Notes: generated by a model from the sequence alone, not told the origin. Counted from the stretch's first letter, positions 35,865 to 48,947 are shown. The stretch is DNA of 64,000 nucleotides from Liolophura sinensis (GCF_032854445.1 NC_088305.1:15505606-15569605), one strand, 5' to 3'. Numbers and translations are program-made.

Positions 35865-36109
35865 GGGGCCTCCATGACGTAGTTGTCGGCATGCCTGTGC
35901 CACGCAATGACCTAAGAGCCTCTTAAACTTGCTGCTGCTAGTTCAAGTCTAGCTCACGCTGACTTCCTCAGGGGAAGTCTTACAGGAACCTGTGCATGGT
36001 CATGAACTTTCTCCAGGCTCGGCTCAGTTTCCTCCCACCATAATACTGGCTGCCGTATAAAGTGAAATATTTTTGAGCACGGCATAAAACACCAATCACA
36101 TAAATAAAT
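35865..36109 (+). mobile_element. SINE-1, old diverged copy
   Basis: GGGGCCTCCATGACGTAGTT head with a degraded A-box, B-box AGTTCAAGTCTAGC, shortened body and tail GGCATAAAACACCAATCACA. Its 5' end abuts the pyrimidine-rich minisatellite at 35596-35860. Confidence 0.88.
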
Positions 36110-37467
36110 GTTACATTGTCACATGGTGTGGCCGTGTAGGTCTGCTTCCACTTCGAAATATATGTAACTTAAGGCTATATTATTTTGATGTCTGTTTTTA
36201 AAAATTCACTGCCATGGAAGTTTTCTGAATTTTAATTGGTTAGACTTTCATCCAGGAGTGGGCAAAATAGAACATATTGCATTATCTAAGAGGTCATGCA
36301 TGCGTTTAGCTTAATGGTTGCCATTTTGTCTTCAAAACTACATGCACTTAACCAAATTCTTCCGTGGAATTGTGGGCGACTCCCATAACTGATCGGATTG
36401 GGATCAACACAAATAACCATGAATCCCTTTTGGGCCCATTAGGTCTCGTGAACAAGATGTTTTCAAACCAGCATGCTGAGCAGTAATATATCCAATCTTA
36501 GTTCAGTTAAATTGGTAGACCCCATCATGATGAGTAGTTAAGATTTGATTAGCACAGTTTTATGTTCAAGTTGCCTTGGAATGGTTTACAAATACATGTA
36601 AACTTTTAAAGATGGCACCTGTTTAAAATATATTTCAATCGAAAGCAGGCTACTCAAGCTTTCTAAAAAGTATCATACTTTATTATTTTAATGAGATTTC
36701 ACGGAATAATATGGAGAACAAAATGGCAGTACTGTGAATTGAGGCGGCCATATTGCGAATGTTATCCAATCAAACAAGTTGCTATCAGATTGCGTGGCCT
36801 AAGCTGTGACGTAGCCTTTACCCTTTCACTCCATGAAGTGACATATGATAACACAGAACTACTGCATAAGACATCATTTTGAGATCATTTACGACGTAGC
36901 TGTGTAGTTAGGTGTAACTAAAGGGCATTTCACACAGTGTTAATTGTGGGACAGGTCTGTATCATTTACAGACCACCTCAGACGTAAAATCAGTTGATTT
37001 ACAGGCCGTGTAATATTCAACGACGGTATCACAGATTATGTCAGACAGTAGGCCTAAGTACAGTAGCATACTGTCTCGGCCCAAACCGCATTCATCTCCC
37101 AAGTAGAACCTAGGCCTACTTAGTCACGCTGTGTAAGTTACACAAATACATGATTTGTCATTCATTTTAGTGTCTAGCCAGCAGTTTCTAAATAACAAAT
37201 ATCAGAGACACTGCGTAGTTCATCACGGATGCCTAAGGTTTGTGCGAATCAGAAGACGACATCTCACCGGATTAAATGAATTCAATCTCATACATAATTT
37301 TTTTCCCCGGATTTATTCGAACTGAAATATTTAAATTTATAACATACCTTTAAATTATTGAAAGTCAGAGGTGTTCAAGCAGAGGTGCTTTGTCTGATGC
37401 CAGTGATAACTAGGTCAGCACCGCTCTCATCTTGGAAGCCACAGCTACAAAATTGTTTTGTGTTATA

Positions 37468-38725
37468 TAATGATTAAAGTCAGCTAGACCTTAATAAAGG
37501 CAAGAATATTATATACATAAAGATCAAACTATTTGCCAAAACCTTACTTGGATATGTTTTCATTATTCTAGCTGGACAAATCTAGCTGTTTTGCCTGCAT
37601 GGTGTCGAAGAGGAAAGCTGGGAAAGTTTTACTTAAAAAAAAACCAAAAAAACGTGATAAAATGTTAATAACTATCATCCAATTAGTCTGAAATGGAAGG
37701 AATAGATCTTTTCTTTAGGGCTGAGGCTAGGGTTTGGGCTGAATAGAAGTGGGTATGAATAATGAAATAGAAGCTGCCATCTTGTAATTGATGCAAAAAC
37801 TTCAGTGGTTTGAAAGTCTTCGTCAGCAATACATTGATTGAGCTTTCGTGCGGGATACTGTTGTCTTTTTTTAATATTTATCAGAGAGAAACAATAAGTA
37901 GTTTGCAAGCTAGGTGAGGTTGAAAAAGAAGTATTTCAGGACTTAGTTGTACCTCTCATGTTACAGTGCTATGTGAACATATGCATTGGGAATCAATCAT
38001 TAGGGTTGAAAAGGTCAGCACGTCCATACAGGCGTAATAGTATCTGTAATACAGTTTGCTGTTAAAGGAGAAGAAAGCTTAAAAACAGGACACTATAGGT
38101 TGAAAAGAGCACATTTTTTTCTATCTTGAGCTGCCTGCTGCATAAGTTTGCGACTTTTTCTCGCCATACAGGTAAAGCCTGAAGACGGCAAAGCTGGCAT
38201 AAATCGCTGAGTCCATCGCGTCTTCCATCTTTAACACCCTGTAATTTATGCTGGAGGTGTGTTGCCTCTCAGCCAATGAGAGTCGTTAAAACTGCCGGCT
38301 GGTTAGTGTAAACTCGGAACCTACGTCCAACATTCCGGTTTCCCAATCGTCAAGCGGAAAACGAACTGTACTGTTCACTACCTTTTAGGAAGAGTTCCAT
38401 CGGAAATGTATGAATTGCGCTTCGGCGGTTTCTGACGGCAATTCTCCTCTTAATACAGAAGACTTCATGACTAGTTCTTAGGCAAAATGGAATCACCCCC
38501 CACAGCAGATTTTGGTGCTGACTTTATAATTTATCAACTTGAGGTACATATTAGAATTTTTTTTTATGGCATGCACCTGCGAGGAAATTCATACTCTTCT
38601 CAATGGTATTTGATTGATATTTAAGTTTTCTTCTCCTTTAAGACATTTATGAATTACCCTGGCTCAGGACTGTGGCTATATCTTGGTTTTAAGTGACTAT
38701 CCACATGTAGATAGGTCTGTCTGTT
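37468..38725 (+). repeat. Segmental duplication, copy A (contains the MITE)
   Basis: The sequence from about 37468 to 38065 and again from 38638 to about 38725 matches 43391-44142 closely, for example over the ATCCAATTAGTCTGAAA and GTCAGCACGTCCATACAGG stretches. The copies differ by point changes, by an indel near 37590-37660, and by the 572-bp MITE present only here. No coding function is apparent; open frames inside it are broken in the other copy. Confidence 0.85.
38066..38637. mobile_element. 572-bp MITE-like element with TTAA target duplication
   Basis: The element starts AGGAGAAGAAAGCTTAAA and ends with the inverted match (TTTAAGTTTTCTTCTCCT), a terminal inverted repeat of about 18 bases with one mismatch. 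It is flanked by TTAA at 38062-38065 and 38638-38641. A paralogous segment at 44041-44075 carries the same flanks joined at one TTAA (44058-44061) with nothing between, which is the pre-insertion state. No coding capacity is visible. TTAA targets are typical of piggyBac-type elements, so it is most simply a non-autonomous piggyBac-like MITE. Confidence 0.82.
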
Positions 38726-39603
38726 TATATGAGCTCCATTGTAATACAGCTACATGTACCATTCCAGCGAGTTTATGTGCGAGCTGTGTGCTTCTCTAGT
38801 ATTACCATTCAATTGTTTGTCTAGATATTGTGTAGGGGCTGTTGATATTGCTGCGACCCTGCTTCCCTGTGTGATCATTTCCGGTGGACTGATCGCGAGA
38901 CTGATTAATGGCCGTGACCGGGATAGCAATGTTGTCATCTGTGGGAGCCCCACATATTCTGCTTGCATGATGTCCTCGGAGTTTATGCACACATGCATTT
39001 GTGTGTGCCCAGACCATATCTTTTTAATACAGTGTTTAAAATAGCAGTGTGTTGGGTGATTCAGTCGGCTAAAGATTAATTAATACTCTGTTTGACAAAA
39101 GCCATTACTACAAAATTGAAGCATAAAATCTAGCGACAGTTGATTGCCCATAACATCATGCAGTCCCAGTGGTGCTTAGAATTATTTCCGTTTGTTTCAG
39201 AATTGAGCATGAATCTGGTTGCACAACAGTCTTATTGTAATTTTGAAAACATTTAATAGGGCTCAAAATCACCAGCAAGCCCTCCAGAGGCTATGGCCAG
39301 ATCCAGGAATAGCCCGGCCGTGCATCTGCAGGATATTTAAACAGGGTCGCTGGAGTTCCTTGTAAATGATTTAGTAGGCCAACTGCATCAACAGTTTAAG
39401 CAGTGCAAGAAATATCCTTGCAAATATACTGTATACTGTATACTGTATATATGTCAAATATACAGTATGTCAAATTTTCGAGAAAGCTATTTATCACATG
39501 GACCTTCATTGAAATTCACAACTTTTATCTGCCATAGGCTTTTGCTCAGATTATTAAACAGAAAATATCTTCAACGTTAGAGAGCTAGAATAAACTTTAC
39601 CGT

Positions 39604-39632
39604 GTCTTGTTGTCGATAATGGACAACAAGAC
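39604..39632. other. Perfect 11-bp inverted repeat with 7-base loop
   Basis: GTCTTGTTGTC and GACAACAAGAC are separated by GATAATG. A transcript would form a stable hairpin; no function is known to me. Confidence 0.8.
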
Positions 39633-41426
39633 CGTGTCAAGACGCGGTTTCATTAAACTTTTACTGGGTTGAAAAAAAATCTAAAAAAATATTTAATGCC
39701 TGTTTCAGATACTTTGAATGGTAGTCTTTCAGTGGACGTAAACATTAGTCAGGTATTTCCTCTCACTTTAAATTGGTAAGGCATGGGTGCTTGTACAGTG
39801 TCCTTACTGTGTACATGACACTGAATGTATTTCATTATGCCGAATAATCATAAAGTATTTAACAAGTAAATTCAGGGTTGAATGGTCAGCAATTTGAGAT
39901 GCCCCTTTTCTGAGCATGCCCAGTGTGCAAGACCTGCATGTCTGGGCTTTATTGACCACATTGATGTAATGCATATCGAAAGATGTAACTGAATAAAATT
40001 TGTTTGAGCTTTATGTATGTGTGTTTGTGCACGAAAAAGCAATTCTGACATTAAAATACATGTTTAAAAACGACACGTGTTTAGGTGACAACAATTTTGT
40101 TTTGGGTTTTTTCGGGAAAACAGACACTAAAAAAACAAAAAAAAAAAATCCAAAAAAGGAAATAATACTGAAACTGAAAATTCACCTTTTTAGTTTGTCT
40201 GATCTTGATCTTTTTATGAATTGCTCTTTTTCAAATCTCTCCAGTAATCAAGAAAATACATTCCCCTGGCATTGAAAAAAATGATTCTGCTCTTAAAACA
40301 ACAATTGAACTTTAACTCAGTGCAAAAAAAAATAATAGAAATAATAAGTGAAGGTGTTATTTTCAGATACAGTTTTTAATTGTTTTTGTAACGAGAATGG
40401 CTTCATTTTTGTGTTTCTTTTCCCTTCAACACATATACATGCCTTTCTGCATCACAACACATGCACCTTTGTCATGTCTCCATAAGCACACACAATAGAT
40501 CATTACCAACGAGTTTATTTCGTGTGTCTCTGTGACAAGCGTATTTATCTTTGTGGCCAAAACCAAGATGATTTTGGAGGTCTCTTTATACATAAATGGC
40601 ACCATCTTCCTAGAGTTATCGATTAGAAATTGCTTTAAGAGAGAAAGCTAAACTCTCATTGGCTGTTAAGGTCCACGTCTTCACAGACAAGGGCAAAGCT
40701 GTCTGGAGACAAATATGGATTTTTGGTCTATTTGGTTTTGGGTTTTTTTTTTGTTTTTGTTCTCATTTCTTTTCTGTTGTGTTGTTGTGTGAAGATTTTG
40801 ATAATTCAAGACTTTTGGTTGTTTTTCTGTTTATAAATGCTTGTTTATTTTTATTTGCTTATGATGTGACATGCTGGTATGTGGTTGAAGTCATTTGTAG
40901 GTTGGAGGATGTATTAAGTGTGATTTTTCTTGTACTCTTAGCCGAATGGCATATATTCTAACTTATATTCTAAATAAAAGTGAGTTTCTCGACCTCCTTG
41001 AAGTTTTCAGGTGTAACTGTTTTAAAGATAAGGCTTTATTAGCTCTCAGCAATTACCTGTAACCCAAGCTGATGTACTGCTCACAGAATACTTGTTAAAC
41101 TCGGACTGATTCCATCAAACTTCTGATTTCCATGGCAACCAACAGGAAATACTAAGTTTCAAAGACATGTTTTTCTAAACCAGATTCGTTACAGGAAACA
41201 TGTACATGTATACATCAGAATGAAGTGCTTTCCAGCTATATAGGCCAAGGCTAATTAGATTATATTTGTGGTTTCGATAGCAACTGACTGAAAATATTTC
41301 TGAAACCGTATGGATTAATTGAGTTGCTTTGGGATTGCAGATATATATATGTTTATATGGATATACATATGTTTATATGGATATACAGACATTTAACTCA
41401 AACTGTAATATTAATGCTGGCTGTAT

Positions 41427-42055
41427 ATACTGTATTATCATGCATGGTTATATGCTGTATTATCATGTGGGTTATATGCTGTATTATCATGCGGGTTATA
41501 TGCTGTATTGTCATGCAGGGTTATATGCTGTATTATCATGCAGGGTTATGTGCTGTATTATCATGCAGGGTTATATGCTGTATTATCATGCAGGGTTATG
41601 TGCTGTATTATCATGCAGGGTTATATGCTGTATTATCATGCAGGGTTATGTGCTGTATTATCATGCAGGGTTATGTGCTGTATTGTCATGCAGGGTTATA
41701 TGCTTTATTATCATGCAGGGTTATATGCTGTATTATCATGCAGGGTTATGTGCTGGATTATCATGCAGGGTTATGTGCTGTATTATCATGCGAGTTATAT
41801 GCTGTATTATCATGCATGGTTGTATGCTGTATTATCGTGCATGGTTAAATGCTGTATTATCATGCCGGAATATGTGTTGTATTATCATGTGGGGTTATAT
41901 GCTGTATTATCATGCTGGAATATGTGCTGTATTATCATGCAGGGTTATATGCTGTATTATCATGCAGGGTTATATGCTGTATTAACATGCGGGTTATATG
42001 CTGTATTATCATGTAGGGTCGTATGCTGTATTATCATGCAGGGTTAAATGCTGTT
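41427..42055 (+). repeat. 25-bp minisatellite, about 25 copies
   Basis: TTATATGCTGTATTATCATG plus CAGGG, with TTATGTGCTG alternates. Open in all three + frames. Confidence 0.96.
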
Positions 42056-42970
42056 AACCTGATATGAAATTGCATTTTGCTAATGATTGTATTCACATGA
42101 TTCTGATATTTTTTGAAATGCTAAGGTGTTAAATCCAATTGGAGAGTGTGTGTCACACGCACATGGTATGGTGATGTTGCAAACATGGCTAAACACAAGC
42201 AAGCACTTGCCTGGAGAACTGTAGCCGGAACTAAAACACTGCTGTATTAAGCACAATATGGACTGTGATGAGCATGGCATTAGGACATGCTAGCCTGTCC
42301 TGTGGTCGGCCGCAAATCCTTGATTGAGCTTTATTCGGGGTATCGATGAAAGAAACGTTGAAGGCGAGTAATTTGGTTGTCACTTGGAACTCATTTGTCC
42401 ATCCAAATTGTACGTCCTCCGCAGGCTACAAGTGAATCCAGAACTCCCGCAGCAGTAATTATAATTAGGCTAACATTGTGTCATTTTTCTTCACTATGAT
42501 GAATGCCAAGGATCAAGCAGACCAAATTTGTGCGCATCTTGATATAAGCCTGCGCTGGTCTTGACCGAAAGAACGGTACAATAAATTTAACCTAAAAGGA
42601 AAAAAAAAAAAAAGAAGTGTTTGTGAATCTCCAAATTATCTTTCTGGCTGTTGCTCAAATAATTGTTGTCAGATAGGGAAATTTCTGTTACATGTACATC
42701 TACAAATAAAGTATTTTATTTTTAGCTGTCTTGACCATCCACATTGTTACAGTATTCTTCATACTTTGCTTCTCATAAATAAACATTGATACCATCAGCA
42801 GAAATTGAGGTCATCCAATATCATTTCAAGATGCTTAAGATTCCATTTAGAAATATTGTAACATAACATGGCTCTTGATAAGTTACAAACAATCCTTTTG
42901 TCTGAAATTATGAATATTTGCACGATTCCAGATTATCTTTATGATAATTACTTAATTGAGCTCAATTTGA

Positions 42971-43189
42971 TTTTTTTTTATTTATTTGATTGGTGTTATA
43001 CACTGTACTCAAGAATATTTAACTTATACGTCTGCGGCCAGCATTATGGAGGGAGGAAACCGGGCAGAGCCTGGGGGAAACCCACAACCATCCACAGGTT
43101 GCTGCAGAGCTTCCCACTTACGGCCGGAGAGGAAGCCAGCATGAGCTGGACTTGAACTCACAGCGACTGCATTAGTGAGAGGCTCCTGG
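42971..43189 (-). mobile_element. SINE-1, lacking the tRNA head, 13-bp target duplication
   Basis: Tail complement and body run up to GTGAGAGGCTCCTGG, stopping before the A-box. GAGCTCAATTTGA (42958-42970) and GAGCTCAGTTTGA (43190-43202) flank it. Confidence 0.93.
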
Positions 43190-43390
43190 GAGCTCAGTTT
43201 GAGGTCACCATTTTTACTTTCAACTTCTAAAAATGAGTGAAGAATTTAACCCTTGATACTAGATGTACATGTACATGTATGTATTTGAGAAGTCAGATGA
43301 TGCAGTCTATTTCTTTTCATGATGTACTATTGCATACTAGTTTTACAGTTTTGTTTACAGTCCCGTGCAATGTTTTGGGTTGTATAACAA

Positions 43391-44142
43391 TGAAATTAAA
43401 GTTAGCTAGGCCTTCTTAAGGGCAGGAATGTTATATATGTAAAGATCAAACTATTTGCCAAAACTTTATCTTTATCTTTCATTAATGCTAGCTGGACAAA
43501 TCTAGCTGATTTTCCTGGCTCTTGTGAGCTTTATTCCTGCCTAATGTATTACTCATGTATACTTATGTACTTAATTTAAGGTTTATGGTGCATGAAAAAT
43601 GGAAAAGGTGCTCAAGGGAAAAACCTGAAAGTTTTGCTTATAAAAAAGACTGATAAAATTAAAAAATGTAAAAAAATAACTGTCATCCAATTAGTCTGAA
43701 AAGGAAGGAATAGATCTTTTCTTTATATTTTGGGCTGAATAGAAGTGGGTATGAATGATGAAATAGTAGCTGTCATCTTGTAATTGATGTGAAAACTTCA
43801 GTGGTTTAAAAGTCTTCGTCAGCAATACATTGATTGAGCTTTCATGCAGGATACTGTTGTCTTTTTTTAATATTTATCAGAGAGAAACAATAAGTAGTTT
43901 GCAAGCTAGGTGAGGTTGAAAGAGATGTATTTCAGGACTTAGTTGTACCTCTCATGTTACAGTGCTATGTGAACATATGCATTGGGAATCAATCATTAGG
44001 GTTGAAAAGGTCAGCACGTCCATACAGGCGTAATAGTATCTGTAGTAGAGTTTGCTGTTAAATCATTTATGAATTACCCTGGCTCAGGACTGTGGCTATA
44101 TCTTGGTTTAAAGTGATTATCTACATGTAGATAGATCTTTCT
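43391..44142 (+). repeat. Segmental duplication, copy B (unoccupied MITE site)
   Basis: Direct-orientation copy of 37468-38725 lacking the MITE. It carries about 90 extra bases near 43500-43600 relative to copy A, so the two copies have also exchanged or lost sequence. Its right end abuts the start of the 43-bp satellite at about 44147, so one duplication boundary coincides with the array. Confidence 0.85.
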
Positions 44143-44146
44143 GTTC

Positions 44147-46860
44147 ATGTTTGGCAAACCAGCAACCCTTCACCTTGTAATGTGGGACATGTTTGTCAAA
44201 CTGGCAACCCTTTATCTTGTAATGTGGGATATGTTTATCAAAACCGGAAACCCTTCACCTTGTAATGTGGAACATGTTTATCAAAACTGGCAGCCCTTCA
44301 CCTTGTAATGTGGGACATGTTTATCAAAACCAGCAACCCTTCACCTTGTAATGCGGGATATGTTTATCAAAACCAGGAACCCTTCACCTTGTAATGTGGG
44401 ACATGTTTGTCAAACCGGCAACCCTTTATCTTGTAATGTAGGATATGTTTATCAAAACCGGCAACCCTTCACCTTGTAATGTGGAACATGTTTATCAAAA
44501 CCAGGAACCCTTCACCTTGTAATGTGGGACATGTTTATCAAAACCGGCAACCCTTCACCTTGTAATGTGGAACATGTTTGTCAAAACCGGCAACCCTTCA
44601 CCTTGTAATGTGGGACATGTTTATCAGACTTGTTAATCAAAACTGGCAACCCTTTATCTTGTAATGTAGGATATGTTTATCAAAACCGGCAACCCTTCAC
44701 CTTGTAATGTGGAACATGTTTATCAAAACCGGCAACCCTTTATCTTGTAATGTGGAACATGTTTATCAAAACCGGCAACCCTTTACCTTGCAATGTGGGA
44801 CATGTTTGTCAAACCGGCAACCCTTCACCTTGTAACGTGGGACATGTTTATTAAAACCGGTAACCCTTTATCTTGTAATGTGGAACATGTTTGTCAAACC
44901 GGCAACCCTTCACCTTGTAAAGTGAGACATGTTTATCAAAACCGGCAACGCTTTGCCTTGTAATGTGGAGCATGTTTATCAAATCCGGCAACCCTTTACC
45001 TTGTAATGTGGGACTTGTTTATCAAAACCGACAACTCTTTACCTTGTAATGTGGGACATGTTTGTCAAACGGGCAACCCTTCACCTTGTAATGTGGGACA
45101 TGTTTGTCAAAACTGGCAACCCTTTATCTTGTAATGTGGGACATGTTTATCAAAACCGGCAACCCTTTACCTTGTAATGTGGGACATGTTTATCAAAACC
45201 GGCAACCCTTTATCTTGTAATGTAGGATATGTTTATCAAAACCAGCAACCCTTCACCTTGTAATGCAGGATATGTTTATCAAAACCAGGAACCCTTCACC
45301 TTGTAATGTGGGACATGTTTGTCAAACCGGCAACCCTTTATCTTGTAATGTAGGATATGTTTATCAAAACCAGCAACCCTTCACCTTGTAATGTGGGACA
45401 TGTTTATCAAAACCGGCAACCCTTCACCTTGTAATGTGGGATATGTTTATCAAAACCGGCAACCCTTCACCTTGTAATGTGGAACATGTTTGTCAAAACC
45501 GGCAACCCTTCACCTTGTAATGTGGGACATGTTTATCAGACTTGTTAATCAAAACTGGCAACCCTTCACCTTGTAATGTGGGACATGTTTATCAAAACCG
45601 GCAACCCTTCACCTTGTAATGTGGGATATGTTTATCAAAACCGGCAACCCTTCACCTTGTAATGTGGAACATGTTTGTCAAAACCAGCAACCCTTCACCT
45701 TGTAATGTGGGACATGTTTATCAAAACCGGCAACCCTTCACCTTGTAATGTGGGATATGTTTATCAAAACCGGCAACCCTTAACCTTGTAATGTGGGACA
45801 TGTTTATCAAAACTGGCAACCCTTTATCTTGTAATATGGGACATGTTTATCAAAACCGGCAACCCTTTATCTTGTAATGTGGAACATGTTTATCAAAACC
45901 GGCAACCCTTTACCTTGCAATGTGGGACATGTTTGTCAAACCGGCAACCCTTCACCTTGTAACGTGGGACATGTTTATTAAAACCGGTAACCCTTTATCT
46001 TGTAATGTGGAACATGTTTGTCAAACCGGCAACCCTTCACCTTGTAAAGTGGGACATGTTTATCAAAACCGGCAACGCTTTGCCTTGTAATGTGGAGCAT
46101 GTTTATCAAATCCGGCAACCCTTTACCTTGTAATGTGGGACTTGTTTATCAAAACCGACAACTCTTTACCTTGTAATGTGGGACATGTTTGTCAAACGGG
46201 CAACCCTTCACCTTGTAATGTGGGACATGTTTGTCAAAACTGGCAACCCTTTATCTTGTAATGTGGGACATGTTTATCAAAACCGGCAACCCTTTACCTT
46301 GTAATGTGGGACATGTTTATCAAAACCGGCAACCCTTTATCTTGTAATGTGGAACATGTTTATCAAAACCGGCAACCCTTTACCTTGTAATGTGGGACAT
46401 GTTTATCAAAACCGGCAACCCTTTATCTTGTAATGTGGAACATGTTTATCAAAACCGGCAACCCTTTACCTTGTAATGTGGGACATGTTTGTCAAACCGG
46501 CAACCCTTCACCTTGTAACGTGGGACATGTTTATTAAAACCGGTAACCCTTTATCTTGTAATGTGGAACATGTTTGTCAAACCGGCAACCCTTCACCTTG
46601 TAAAGTGGGACATGTTTATCAAAACCGGCAACGCTTTGCCTTGTAATGTGGAGCATGTTTATCAAATCCGGCAACCCTTTACCTTGTAATGTGGGACTTG
46701 TTTATCAAAACCGACAACTCTTTACCTTGTAATGTGGGACATGTTTGTCAAACGGGCAACCCTTCACCTTGTAATGTGGGACATGTTTGTCAAAACTGGC
46801 AACCCTTTATCTTGTAATGTGGGACATGTTTATCAAAACTGGCTACCCTTTATCTTGTGA
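44147..46860 (+). repeat. 2.7-kb satellite array, 43-bp unit, about 63 copies, higher-order structure
   Basis: The unit reads roughly GACATGTTTATCAAAACCGG then CAACCCTTCACCTTGTAATGTGG. Variants alternate CTTCACC/CTTTATC/CTTTACC and GGGAC/GGAAC/AGGAT. Distinct variants recur in the same order: the rare AACGTGGG variant sits at about 44835, 45961 and 46518, each followed by TTAAAACCGGTAACC, CAACGCTTTGCC, GGAGCATG, AAATCCGG, GGACTTG and AAACGGGC variants. Spacings of about 1,126 and 557 bases equal roughly 26 and 13 units, showing block duplication of a 13-mer. A 12-base insertion variant (CAGACTTGTTAA) recurs at 44625 and 45537. Confidence 0.95.
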
Positions 46861-47561
46861 TGAAGTACATGCACATGTAGCCACATGTAGTATATAGCTT
46901 TAGAACTATAGCCTAAGCATTAATTGTGTATTAAGAGCAACTGTCATAGGAATTGCCAGTTCAGAGTGTTTTCTCCCAAAGCAAATAAAATGAAAATTTG
47001 AGTACATTTTGAGAAGACACATGTGCCATTAAGTAGAAAAACTGGTCATAAATAGAGGCCATTTTACGGTTTGCTGTTGTTCCCAATTCTGTGTTGGCTA
47101 AATGTAGCATAAGATTTGCTCATTTGCTTGATGCAAAAACTGATGGAATTCTCACTTAAATGGCAATGACTGCAGTGATTACAAATTTTGTGTCTTTTCC
47201 ATTATGTACAATGTCTGGTAATGATTTAAAACAGCCATGTGGGAACCACAACCCTTCGTTTTAATTCGGCCCGAATTAAATTTTGAACTTCTGTGAAGAA
47301 TCATTTTTCACCGTTAATAGGCCTAAACACATAGAAATGTTCCTGTTTGAAAACTTTTAGCCAAAAGTACTTTTTTGTTTTGAGAGCTTTTCTCACTGAA
47401 AGAGACATTAGCATTAATAATGCGTGTTTGTTGTACTTTATTATTGTCAGTAAAGTTGCATAAATAAGATAAGATGGCACCAGATGAAAAGTTTTGATGA
47501 CTTCCAGTTAAAGTGTTTTCGGAGTTTTTCGGAGTTTTTCGCAGTACTGCTTGTTCAAGCC

Positions 47562-47760
47562 GGCATGTTGCACTACTTTGTCAGTGAGGCATCTGGCACT
47601 ACTTGGTCAGCCAGGGATCTGGCACCGCTTGGTCACTGTGGCATCTGGCATCCCCAAAAACACCACTTGTTTAGTCAGGCCTTGAGCTCTGGCACGGCTT
47701 TGTCAGCCAGGGATCTGGCACCGCTTATTCAGTCAGGCTTTTGGCACCGCTTACTTCAAT
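47562..47760 (+). repeat. 26-bp tandem repeat, about 6 copies
   Basis: GGCACTACTTGGTCAGCCAG plus GGATCT and diverged relatives (GGCACCGCTT...). Confidence 0.85.
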
Positions 47761-48498
47761 GCAAGTCATATTGTCATCACTTGACTCTATGAAAACAGGC
47801 ATAACAGAGTTACAGAGTACGTTTAACCATATATCTATAGCCCTATTCTATATATACATGTATGTACAGCAATATTTTCCAGTTTCCTTGATATATTCAT
47901 GGTTTCCATGGCAACATAACAGCTGATGAGTTTAACGATATCCAAGAATTGTGGTTTGATTTATTTAAATTTTTGATGTGTCATTGATTGATGTACAGTG
48001 TATATCTGAATGCACTATTTATAAGTTCTGAAAGGCTTTTCTTATGAAGAAAGGTATTTTTGGCATCTCTATAGCCTGATTTTTTTTAGGTGAAACAATA
48101 TTGATCGAGTACTAGGCCGTCTTCTGTCTGCTTTAAAGAAGTAAAAGTTAATAAGTCACCAGAAAAATTTATTGCACTTTGCCCTAGCCCCATGGTCTAA
48201 GCCGAATTTTAAAAATGCGGTATGTTAATAGCAATCAATTGTGTAGAATTACTCAAAATGCTGTTATTGTTTCATTTTAACCATAAGGACCAAATTTATA
48301 GCTGAAGCAGATTCGTATGCCAGAACATTATGGACATTCTGGGTCGAGTAGTATGAAAGCGCAAGACCAGTTTCCATGCAAACGATGTTGAACACAAACC
48401 ACCAAAGAACTAAGAAAGTATATGAAGTAAGAATTTAGGATTGATTCATGCAAAGGGTAGTCAGCAGATTTCAGTGATGTTGGCAACTTGACACAAGG

Positions 48499-48643
48499 CA
48501 TACGTGGGAAGGTCTGTCAGCAACCTGTGGATGGTCGTGGGTTTTCCCTGGGCTCTGCCCGGTTTCCACCCACCATAATGCTGGCCGCAGTCGTATAAGT
48601 GAAATATTCTTGAGTACGGCGTAAAACACCTATCAAATAAATA
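48499..48643 (+). mobile_element. SINE-1, 5'-truncated, perfect 14-bp target duplication
   Basis: Begins CATACGTGGGAAGGTCTGTC and ends in the AATAAAT tail. AACTTGACACAAGG occurs unchanged at 48485-48498 and 48644-48657, so this is one of the youngest insertions in the window. Confidence 0.95.
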
Positions 48644-48839
48644 AACTTGACACAAGGAAATGTTCCAGATGAATCAATTAGTTCAGTATCCAAATCATGA
48701 AACTTGCTAGTTAATAAGATGCAGGTCATCGAAATATGTATGTCTGCTTATTATTAATAATTAAATGCAACTGTTCATGTGTAATCTTGTGTTGCAATCT
48801 TGTTCAGTGAACATACAGCTGCTAGCCCTTGGTTCAGCA

Positions 48840-48947
48840 GAACTAGACTGAATTATGAAGCAGAACTAGACTCAGTTATGAATCAGAACTAGACTCAGTT
48901 ATGAATCAGAACTAGACTCAGTTATGAAGTAGTATGAGACTCAGTTT
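48840..48947 (+). repeat. 23-bp tandem repeat, about 4.5 copies
   Basis: GAACTAGACTCAGTTATGAA plus TCA, with starts at 48841, 48864, 48887 and 48910. Confidence 0.92.

Noticed and set aside
35552-35926. Cysteine-rich secreted-looking protein
   Set aside because: Translation of a TGTCTGTCCTTG low-complexity repeat, open on both strands.
38754-39044. 96-codon open frame with cysteines (contains CELC)
   Set aside because: At first it recalled the FCELCGY motif of the ERG PAS domain, but flanking residues do not match and the opposite strand is equally open.
40659-40961. Possible membrane protein of 100 residues
   Set aside because: Hydrophobicity comes from T-rich sequence; no family resemblance and no splice evidence.
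41324-42047. Cys/Tyr-rich open frames in all three + frames
   Set aside because: 25-bp minisatellite without stop codons; no homology or splice context.
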